A stretch of 64,000 bases of DNA from Branchipolynoe longqiensis (taxonomy: Eukaryota; Annelida; Polychaeta; Phyllodocida; Polynoidae), in contig CM059192.1 in assembly GCA_030323885.1 (NCBI GenBank), positions 565,001-629,000 of the forward strand, read 5' to 3'. A model generated the notes under the pieces. The model searched no databases. It worked only from the letters and a program-made list of their open reading frames with translations, and had not been told where the DNA came from. A program made the position numbers and the translations under genes. This document shows, piece by piece, positions 30,523 through 41,600 of this stretch (positions within the stretch are counted from its first letter, which is position 1; the number at the start of each line of letters is the position of its first letter).

Positions 30523-30856
30523 TAAAGCTGCATAGTCCGACGACAACATCAAATTTTCAAAACCAAAATAATTATCTACCTTCGATACTGGTGCACTTAT
30601 TAAACATTTGTTGCCACACATATGGGAATAGTAAGACAATTGAATAGAACCTGTTACTGCAGAAGGCTATGGTGTCCGAGTTTTGGCAAGCTTGCCAAAA
30701 TTAATTTAGCATGGTTGCACTTCAAATGTCTCAAAAGTTGTACCCACTTAAAATAAAATTTACTTCAAGCTAAAGTAGGGTACATTATAACGATCAACCT
30801 AGTGTATTTATCTCAGAAAATGTCAAAATCTCAAAAACCATCGGACTATGCAATAT
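30523..30856. mobile_element. 'GCATAGTCC' family element, copy
   Basis: Ends resemble an inverted pair (AAGCTGCATAGTCCGACGA / CCATCGGACTATGCAAT). The interior matches 5096-5430. Confidence 0.7.
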
Positions 30857-31039
30857 TACACCCCCATTTCATTGTCAGGCTCACACTAATTAAGGGCCAC
30901 ATATTTCTATTTGTGAAGCTATTTAAACTAATTCACACCAAGATGAAGATGTGGTGCTACATTAGCGTGCTGTCTACTGAAACTTCAACCATTCCGCTTA
31001 CCCTAAATAGTTAGTTTGTTAGATAGGGATAATAACATA

Positions 31040-31635
31040 AGCTGTATTCACACGGGCAAAATCTAAAGCGATCTACAGAAGGCGAATCATATGAAGCGAT
31101 TTAGATGCGCGTTCACACAGGCAGTACTTGGGCCGGAAATCGATATCTGCGCATGAGCAAGTCCAGACTAACCAGCACCATTTTGGGTTCGACGATGCTG
31201 GCACCAGAGAGTGTGGGTTCGACCTAGATATGTAATGACTGAATTGTATTGGTTTGGAACGGTCAAAACTTCTGCTGGGCAGTGAAACCGTAAAAATAAA
31301 TCATGAAAAAAATATATGTGCACCTCTAACAGGTTCATAGACCAAATTATATAATATGCGCTTTTGATCGACCAGAAAGTCAACAAACCAAGGTCTTGAC
31401 TGCGCATGCGTGTGACGTCCTAAATCGCTTCATATGCATTCACACGGGCAAGATAAAATGTTTCAACATAGATCGCTTCCTGTAGACCACCTAGCGAAGC
31501 GTTTTACGTTAAACGATTTATATGAATCGATTCAGCCCTAAAACGCCTCACCGTCGCGTTCACACGGCAAATGTGAGTCGCAGTACGCAAGGCGTTTCGC
31601 GTGAGGCATTTTAACTCGCCCGTGTGAATACAGCT
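31040..31635. mobile_element. Inverted-repeat element, 'AGCTGTATTCACAC', 596 bp
   Basis: Termini AGCTGTATTCACACGGGC / GCCCGTGTGAATACAGCT are flanked by ATA on both sides. The core 31134-31425 is about 90% like 27068-27360, while the subterminal arms (GCGATTTAGATG motifs) differ. Confidence 0.7.
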
Positions 31636-32371
31636 ATATACCCATCTGACCTGACTATTTAACTAACTGTTTAGGGTTAGGACTAATTTCCCAGTAGACC
31701 CACACTAATGTAGCACCGAAAATCCAATAAAGCAATCTCTAGTAATTTTGTATTTTTTTATCATAAAATTGATAGACTGTTAACCACACACAATCTAATG
31801 AAATACTTGATCAGCTGTATCCCTTATGCATTTGTCATATGATGCCATATCAAGGAAAGTGTTTTCCCCCCTCTTGTATTTCGAAGTGAAGACTATAATC
31901 AACTACTCTTGGACATTATTTAAAATGCACAAATTGTTCTACAAATTGAACTCAAAATGTGGAACGTTGTTAGATTCACATCGTGCACTAAGTGTAAACA
32001 TTTCTAGCAACATAATTTCCAACATAAACATTAGTGAGTGTCGATTCCGAGTATGTCACAGTCTCCGTCGGACCCTGGTTGCCGCTAAAGCGCCCTGCCA
32101 TCTGACCATGGAAAATGCGAACTATAATCGTCTGACGTCACTAGAATGTGTTTGAAAATATTGGCACGTGTCTAGGCGACCGCTAATTATCCATGCCTGT
32201 TCTAATGAACAATAGATTATTTTCTATGGGAATGCGATACGATTCCTAACTTGTGTATCTACTTGATAAATTCAGATCTGGGCGATGTTTGAAACAAATT
32301 GGACATATAAAAGTGAACTATATTGTCGGGAGTTCCTATACATGTAATGCGGTGGGCGTAGGGATCGAACG

Positions 32372-32379
32372 TATATAAG
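32372..32379 (+). promoter_or_regulatory. Putative TATA box of UBE2O
   Basis: TATATAAG lies 93 bp upstream of the UBE2O ATG, in a suitable place for a start site near 32400. Inferred from sequence only. Confidence 0.4.
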
Positions 32380-32464
32380 TTGCGTAAAAAGGTCTAAAAC
32401 AGCGTCGCGGCATCGATGAGTCGACGTCACCTGCGATGGAGTTTTGCAGCGCTTGAACATCAAC

Positions 32465-32680
32465 ATGGCGGCATGTGCAATCTTTGAGGAGGATGAAGTC
32501 TCTGTCACCACGAACAAGGGCTATAAATGTGGTCTTGTTGTGGAAAGTTCCGAGTATGTTAGCAGCGACGAAGAGGAGGATTCATATTCACCGGAGTTTG
32601 TCTACCAACGAGTCCGCAAAGGGTTGGTACGCGTCGCCTGGCATCCGGACGGTCAGGAAGATGTTGTCCAGGAGAAATCG
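32465..32680 (+). CDS. UBE2O: UBE2O exon 1 (residues 1-72)
   Basis: The ATG at 32465 sits in an AACATGG context and gives MAACAIFEEDEV. An acidic Ser/Glu run (SSDEEEDSYSPE) and the conserved GLVRVAWHPDG (human GYVRVQWYPEG) follow. It ends AAATCG|GTGAGT, phase 0. The protein lacks the long Ala/Pro leader of the human ortholog. Confidence 0.93.
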
Positions 32681-35600
32681 GTGAGTGCGCTGTCACGCTC
32701 GTTCTGTCAAGGAATCAAATTGCTCACAACTGTCAAATGTCGCCGCCTCCAATATGCAATGTGCTCCTCTGAGCTGGTCATGTCTGACCGAGTGCCTTTA
32801 GCGTTTGGACGATCACAAACGCTCGCCGCCTGATTAGTTTGTTCTGATGTGTGGTCGTCCAGAGGGAGCCGGCTTCGTGGTTGTGCAGAGAATGGTTGTC
32901 AGTGGACAGTGACACTTGTCATAATGTCAGTGTCACATACATGATACAGTGATACACACCACCACTAAGCACTAGGTATGTTGGACAAAAATTTAAAATT
33001 ACCATATAGAAATGATACTCATACCATTGTAAAGAGCCAAACAAATGCTTTTAAATAACACAAAGATCATGCATATTGGCCTAATATTAAGAAAGTTATG
33101 ATTTTTTATTTATTTAAAATCACATGTTTTTTTGTCCTGTAGTTAGACTGATACAAAGGGAATGGGTGTGACATCAGAAAACGGCCGTCGCGTAGCGTGC
33201 AGACTTGCACGAACCTACCAGTGTATGGGCTCCGCGCCAAAGTCGGGCAACCCATGGCACTTTCCCATTCAAAATTAACCAGTTCGACATACAGGAGAGT
33301 GATAATATTTGGTATATAGTGAGAAAAGACATTAATGATTGCGTCTATATGTTTTTTATTTACGTCCAAAGTGATTTTGAACCGATTTGAACATGTGAAA
33401 AGTAATGCAAATGTTTGAAATTGTGTCACAAATGAACGAATCCACAGAAATGCAAAATTCAAAAACAGGGAGATTCAGAAATCTTTCCTTTATATGTGGT
33501 GATCAGGATTCCCCAATCCCCCCACTGGTTAGCCAATGAGAAGTGCTTTTGATAGAGATGTCGAGAACGGTTCACGCACTCTCGATCACAACGATCGGGG
33601 ACAACACGGCGGCGACGCATCGCGTGGATGTCAACATACCTATTGATGATGTTTTGCTTATTCCCCCCCCCCCCCCCCCCCCCACCCCCACTCCGCTATC
33701 AAAATAGGATAAATGATTCACCCCATACTTTCAGTACACGGGTGAACGACAACATAGCATAAATCGGGTGAAAATAGCTTTAGTATGGAATAGGAAGTAG
33801 AATGCCTGCCCCCAGTATCAAATGGGTACTTATATTGGCACAGAGTTGGTGAAATGGGGGAGAATGCAAAAAGACAAGATGGCGGCCATAGAACGTCGTC
33901 GATTTCACCTTTAAATTCTATTAAACTATATGTTTTATTATATTTTTCAACTCAATGGTAGCGGGGAAATATGAAGACATATAAAGAATAATTGTTGCTT
34001 CTTAGATTGTGAAATTGGTCGTAATGCGAAGCATTTCGTTTGATGCGAGGGAAGGGAGAGCGACTCACCCCCCCCCCCCCCCCCCCCCTCTCTACCCGGG
34101 CTTCACCCAGCATTCGCGCCTCGCGCGACGCCCGCTGCTCACCCTCGCCCTGCCCCCGGCCCTGAGCGACTCACCCCCCCTCCTGCCACTGCTCACTTCC
34201 CCCCGGCCCTGAGCGACTCACCCCCCTCCTGCCTCTGCTCCCTTCCCCCCTTATAAGGCCGCCCGCCGGCCTCCCTCAGGCACTCAGCCTCCAGCCGCCT
34301 TCCACCTCTCTGCCCTTTCTTCTTCTACTTTGGCTCTACTCCACCTCGGACCGCTGCTCCTCTGCCGACCCTGCACCATGCCCGGCCGCGGCAAAGGGAA
34401 GAGTCGGAGAAGCTCCAAGACGTCCGGGCTGGCCACGCCAGGACCCTCCTCGGGCTCCCCGGGGAGCCCCGTCCCCCCTACGGCGCCGACCTCCCCCGCA
34501 GCGCCCTCGGGCCAGCCCAGCAGCGAGACGGCCCTCCTCATCGAGGCCATCACCTGCCTCACCAGACGCATGGACAGAGACCTGGACGAGAGGGGGGAAG
34601 CCCGAGGGGCCCCGCGGAGCCCCCCGCCCACGCCGAGGCGGGAGCCCGCCTGCAGCCTGCACCACGTCCCGGCACCTCGGGCGTACGCCGCCGCCGGGAG
34701 CCGGCCGCCGCCTCCACCTCAAGCGACTCAGCCCGAAGGCCCGCACCTGCAGTACCAGGGCTACACCCGCGCCCACGCCAGCTCAGCTCCACCGCCCACC
34801 TACCGCCAGGATCCCGAGGACTACAGCCCGGCATCCGCGGCCGACGCGGTCCGCGAGATCCTCGCATCCGCCGAGGCGCGGCACACCGTGCGCCGCCGAG
34901 GGATCCCAGCCGATTACCTCTTCCCTTGCGACCTCGTGGAGAGGGGGCCGGGGCGCAAGGCGGTGAAGCTCGGAGAAGCAACCAAGGACGAGTACAGCCT
35001 CGCCCTCCTCTCCATGGTCAACCACCCATCCTTCCCGGATCACTCCCTCCAGGGCCTACACCAACACCACCTCACCCTCTTGAGAGACGTCCTCATCCAC
35101 CCCTGGCCGACCGTCCGCCGGTACTCAGAGACCATATTTTCCTGGATCGCGGACGGAAGGCTCCCCCAGGGGTGGCATGACCCTGTGGCCCTCAACGCGG
35201 TCAGGCTCGACTCCCTCACCACGCCCACCACCCCGGCAACACCAGCTCCCCGAGGCGACGAGGGGGCCCGAGGCGCACACCTGCCCCGGCAGCAAGTCGA
35301 CACCCGCACCGCCTACGATAGGCACGCTCACGGGGCCCCCTGCTCCGCTTGGAACCGCGATCCCACCTCGTGCGATCGGGCACCCCTCGGAGAGGCTCAC
35401 GGCGAGGTGGGAGACAGGCGCCGGCACGTCTGTGCGTATTGCGCCAACGTCCGGCGCATATTAACAATGCACAGCGAGGCCGCATGCCGCACCAAGCAAG
35501 CCCGTGAGCACCAGACCCCCGCCGCCTCGGCGGATTTTTGATCCACCGGCCTCCCCCCGGCTGGCCCGGGGGGCATAGCCCGGCGCCTCACCCCAACCAT

Positions 35601-38600
35601 TCCCGACAGCCCCGCGACGCCCACCGACGGCCACCCAGCGAACACCGATCGAAACGCCGCCCAGAAGAAGCCGAGGATCATCACCTCGCACCTCACACCT
35701 CAGACGACCCAGCCCAGCCTCACGAGAGACCCCCCCCCCCCCCCAGACAGCCCAGCCACCGACCTTCACGCCACCGACCTCCACGGCACCGCCTTCTTGA
35801 TGCCGCCCGACCCGACCCCGACTTCCACCCAGCCCAGCCCTGAGGAGTTCGCTTTGATTTCCCCGCTTTTTCGACAGCTTTTATATAGGGTTGGTATTCA
35901 CCCGTGTACTGGGAGTACGGGGTGAATCCTTTATCTAAGTCCAAACATGCAAATATATATATAGTTTATTCACTTTCGATATGTATTGTAGGAGACTGTT
36001 CCAGACGTATTGAGAGCACCCTAGGCCCAGCAATTGCACACTGCAATGGTAGAAATCTAGGACTAGTTTGTTCAATCACACTGTCAGTGAATGTGAGGGG
36101 TGATGTCACATGAAGCAGCAATCACGGTATTCTAAGAGACGTACACAGTAACACGCTTGATTTTATGGCCTATCAGAAAATTCCAAAGTCTAGAACAAGT
36201 ACATATATCAAAACAATAAATATAGTATTGCTGTACTTAATGAAAGGTTTTGATCAAATAGATATGAACCAATTTTTCACATTGAATAAAAGAGAAGGGA
36301 GTCGGGGCCATACTCTCAAACTAGTAAAACCCAGAGCCATTTCAAAGTTAAGGCAACACAGTTTCTCAAACAGGGCCCATATGTATGAGCCAATTTTTAA
36401 CCGTACCAGGGTTAAAGGAGGGTGCCGGGTTAGCTAACCCCAGAGTTCCAAATGTGTCACGGGGGATGTATGTGACCAAAACGCGCCCGAGTTAGCTAAC
36501 GTTTCAGTTATTTATAGATTTGGGAAATCCCTCTGTGCCTGTTTACATTCGTCGATTCGAAAATATTAATATCGCCGCCGTTACGGCATCAGCGTTAATC
36601 TAGCTTTGCTTTTAGGGTTAATTTAATGAAATTTCACGATTTGAGTATGTAATTCTGTTAAATATGGTCGCATTGAATAGATTTGGGCCTAATATATAGC
36701 CGGCGATTCGGCGGCGGTGGCGATTTGTTTACTTTACATTCGTCGATTGGACAATATGAATAACGGCGCCGATGTAGCTGCTACGTTAATATTGCTTCCA
36801 ATTTAGGGTTAATTTAATGAAATTTCACGATTTGAGTATGTAATTCTGTTAAATATGATAGCATTGAGTAGATTTGGGCCTAATATATTGCCGCCGATGC
36901 GGCAGCAGCGGCGGCGGTGATGTATGACAGCATGGATATCGACATCGCTGCGGAGGGGGCGATTTCTTTACTTTACATTCGTCGATTCGACACTATTAAT
37001 ATCGACGCCAATGCGGCAGTAGCCTTACTAACGGTTCGAATTTATGGTTAAATTGATAAAATTCTGTTAAATATGATCGCATTCAATAGATTTCGCCATA
37101 ATCGGCGCCTAACCCCACCTTTAACCCTCTTTTCGCATGGGGTTAGTGCAGGCGACTTTACGCTCACCGAGTTAGTTTAACCCGGACACATACATACACA
37201 GTTTTCGCCGCTAACCCTGGAAATCCGCACGACGGAGGGTTACGACCGCTAACCCGGGCTCATACATATGGGCCCTGGATTATAAATATATGGAACAGTC
37301 TCCCACAAAATGTTATTGATGCCGAGTCAATAAATTCATTCAAGAACAGATTAGAAAAGGCATGGGCTGATGATCCAGGAAAATTTGACTCCTTATACAT
37401 GCTACTAATTATTCCTTGTGTTGCTTATTTACTTGCACTCAAGAAAAATGGAGAGACAAATAAGTGTTCACACTTCCTGTCTACCATTCGCTATTTGGCT
37501 ATTTCTATGTAGGTTGAAAGCTGTGGTTTTAAGCAGTGTTGACCTGCTGGTTCTGAACTGTCACATTTACTTTTATCCCTAGTGACAGGCTGGTGCTATT
37601 TGGAACTGCTGCAGTGTCACCTGGATGCTGTATTAGTGACAGGTGGATGGCGCAGGGTGTATTGCAGGGGTTGTTTTACTGTTTTGTTCTCTTCTCTTTT
37701 TTTTTTTTTGTCCACAAACGTAAAGGTGTTGTGGGAAGTTAATAAATTGTTTGTTGTTTTGTGAGGTTTTTCAGTGAATAATTTAGATGGTCCCTCGGGA
37801 ATGCGGTTTGTTTGTGTGTGGGTGTGTTGAGGATGGTGAGAGACGCCCCTTTGATTTGCGTGTAAGTAGTATCTGGGAAGTGCACAGTGCTGCAGGTTGA
37901 CGTGGGGTGAGGGTCGGTTGGTTGTTGTTTTACGTCCTGACAACATCTAAGGCCATATCAGTAAAGGTACTGACTTATAGTACTGTCCACTGGGAAATCA
38001 GGCTGTAGGCACCTAGATAAAGTATTCACCCTGTACTCGCAGTACATGGGTGAATACCAACCCTATATAAAAGCTGTCGAAAAAGAAGGGGAAATGAAAT
38101 GTGAGTCTAAATCCACAATCTAAAAAGCAATACTTATTCTGTATATATGTCTTAATATTTCCCCACTACCTCTGAGTTGAAAAATATAATAAAACATATA
38201 GTTTTATAGAATTTAAAGGTGAAACAGTGGCATTCTATGACCGCCATCTTGTCTTTTTGCATTCTCGGCCATTTCACCAACTCTGCCGATATAAGTACCC
38301 ATTTGATACTGGAGGCAGGCATTCTACTTCCTGTTCCATACTAAAGCTATTTTTGCCCGTATTTAGACTGTTGTTGTTCACCCGTGTACTACAAGTACAG
38401 GGTGAATCTGTTATCTAGCAGGCACCATGACCCGATATCCCACTCAGTCACATTATCCTGACACTGAGCTAGAGATTTGCAGAAAGAATTCAAATACCAG
38501 ATAGTCACACAAAACAAATGTTTTCTGTTCAAATACACCAATCCCTTTAACTTGCCATATAGATGGACTCCATATGAGTTAAAAGATTCACCCCATACTT

Positions 38601-41600
38601 GTGGTACAGGGGTGAACGACAAAGTAGTCTAAATATTGGCGAAAACTGCTTTAGTATGGAACAGGAAGTAGAATTCCTGGCTCCAATATCAAATGGCTAC
38701 TTATATCGGCACAGAGTTGGTGAAATGGGAGAGAACGCAAAAAGACAATATGGCGCCGATTGAATGCCGTCGATTTCACTTATAAAGTCGATTAAATTAA
38801 ACGTTTTATTATATTTTTCAAATCAGAAGTAGTGGGGTAATATGAAGACATATATAAAGAATATGTCTTGGTTCTTAGATTGTGAATTTAGGCTCTCATT
38901 TCATTTCCCCGCTTTTTCGCCAGCATTTAAATAGGGTTGGTATTCACCCGTGTACTGCAAGTTCTGGGTGAATCCTTTATCTAGACTCCATAGGCCTTGC
39001 AGAGCAAACTTATGTACCAGGAATATCTAGGCTAATTATCTCAGTTACTCTATTGGTTTTCAATTAATTGCAGGATTTTTTACCTGACTAAAATAGTAAG
39101 TAAATTATTGATGAAAAGTCCCGAAGTCATATAGAAAAACTCTTTTAAATGTATGTGCACTATCTGTGATAAATAACTGACAATTATTACTTTAGGGGTC
39201 GGGGTCGGTCGGTTAACTTCCGGTTTTTTCACAGCCTGGGGTCATTTTTGATATAGGTGTAAACGGGAATTTGCCGTCAGGATAATAATCTTGGCTTGAT
39301 TTCCGTTGTTTTTTTTGCCTGAAACCACTATGATCCCTGTGTGTGTAATGATATCGATAATTGTGAACGTTCCTTACGCGTGCTTGTGTTGCTTGATTTC
39401 TGTTTTTTGTTGCCTGAAACCACTGATCCCTGTGCGTGTAATGATATCGATAATTGTGAACCGTGCCTTACGCGTGCTTGTGTTGCTTGATTTCTGTTTT
39501 TTGTTGCCTGAAACCACTGATCCCTGTGTGTGTAATGATATCGATAATTGTGAACCGTTCCTTACGTGTGCTTGTGTTGCTTGATTTCTGCTTTTTTTTG
39601 CCTGAAACCACTATGATCCCTGTGCGTGTAATGATATCGATAATTGTGAACCGTGCCTTACGCGTGCTTGTATTGCTTGATTTCTGTTTGTTGTTGTTTG
39701 AAACCACTGATCCCTGTGTGTGTAATGATATCGATAATTGTGAACCGTTCCTTACGTGTGCTTGTGTTGCTTGATTTCTGCTTTTTTTTGCCTGAAACCA
39801 CTATGATCCCTGTGCGTGTAATGATATCGATAATTGTGAACGTTCCGTACGGCGTGCTTGTGTTGCTTGATCTCGTCTTTGTTGCCTGAAACCACTATGA
39901 TCCCTGTGTGTGTAATGATATCGATAATTGTGAACGTTCCCTTACGCGTGCTTGTGTTGCTTGATTTTCTGTTTTTTGTTGCCTGAAACCACTATGATCC
40001 GTGCGTGTAATGATATCGATAATTGTGAACCGTCCTTACGCGTGCTTGTGTTGCTGATTTCTGTTTTTGTTGCCGAAACCACTATGATCCCTGTGTGTGT
40101 AATGATATCGATAATTGTGAACCGTTCCTTACGCGTGCTTGTGTTGCTTGATTTCTGTTTTTTGTTGCCTGAAACCACTGATCCCTGTGCGTGTAATGAT
40201 ATCGATAATTGTGAACCGTTCCTTACGCATGCTTGTGTTGCTTGATTTCTGTTTTTTGTTGCCTGAAACCACTATGATCCCTGTGCGTGTAATGATATCG
40301 ATAATTGTGAACCGTTCCTTACGCGTGCTTGTATTGCTTGATTTCTGTTTTTTGTTGCCTGAAACCACTGATCCCTGTGCGTGTAATGATATCGATAATT
40401 GTGAACCGTTCCTTACGCATGCTTGTGTTGCTTGATTTCCGTTTTTTTTGCCTGAAACCACTATGATCCCTGTGCGTGTAATGATATCAATAATTGTGAA
40501 CCGTTCCTTACGCGTGCTTGTGTTGCTTGATTTCCGTGGTTTTGTTGCCTGAAACCACTATGATCCCTGTGCGTGTAATGATATCGATAATTGTGAACCG
40601 TTCCTTACGCGTGCTTGTGTTGCTCTTCCAGGTGAAGCTGGTTGACCGGTCGTTGATGCCGGGTGATGTTGTACGCCGCTTCATTGAAGGTGAGGACAGT
40701 CAGCGTGGTTATGTACGCCAAACAAGCGTCATGTGCCACGTGCAGGTGCTCGGCAAGAACAAGATCATCCGCAACACCAGCAGCGAAGAACTCAAGCCGC
40801 TCAGGGTACGTCTGTGTCAGTTACTGTCATCATTGTAGAAACGCTTTATTTTTTTATTTTTATTTTTTTTTAAACCTCATGATTAAATATTTTACAGCAG
40901 TGAGAAAATTGGAACTGTACCGATTTATGTACGCAATAGAGAAAATACTTTTTGGGATGATTTTTTAACTTACAGTTAAGTATTTCACCAGAAGTGAGAA
41001 ACTGGAATCATTGTGGACATTTCAGCTCTGTAGTGGTCTGCACTGACCTCTCAGGCAAGTAACCACGTAGACAGGTAGGCAGGGGGGTAGTGTGTTGAGA
41101 TCAGGGAGCCTAGGTGGTGTAATGATTAGCACACTGGCCCGGAATGCAAAGAGATGTGGGTTCGATTCCCGCTCTAGGCGCAATATTTCCTATTTTCATC
41201 ACCCCCACGACAGTTACTGTAGTCGTTATAGCAACTGGAAATAGTTTGCTTTTTTAGCTTGTTATTGAGTATTTTGTCAGGAGCAAACAACTTGAACCAC
41301 TACGGTTAATGTAGTCATCATAGAAGTTTCCTGTCATAACCTTGTGCTGGTTCATGTGACACTGTCGCTTTATCTGACCCGCTGGTTAATGTGACACTGC
41401 CACTTTGTGACCTGCTGTTTAATGTGACATTGCCACGTTCTGTGACCCGTTGGTTAATGTGACACTCGCTTTATCTGACCCGCAGGTTAATGTGACACTG
41501 CCTCTTTGTGTGACCACCTGGTTAATGTGACATTGCCACATTCTGTGACCCGTTGGTTAATGTGACACTCGCTTTATCTGACCCGCAGGTTAATGTGACA

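Larger units (their letters stand above)
33705..35937. mobile_element. Mutator-like inverted-repeat element with GC-rich cargo
   Basis: The outer parts match the ~405-bp MITEs at 38014-38417 and 38575-38983: left 33705-34020, right 35858-35937 ('ttccccgctttttcgacagc', 'gggttggtattcacccgtgt'). Between them sits ~1.8 kb of CpG-rich DNA unlike anything else in the window. Its boundaries carry TTTGAT at 34039-34044 and 35853-35858. No 9-bp target duplication is visible at the outer ends; the left end abuts a poly(C) tract. Confidence 0.65.

Noticed and set aside
34330..34377. Upstream extension of the cargo ORF (16 more codons)
   Set aside because: It would begin at a TTG; the first ATG is 34378 and has a better initiation context.
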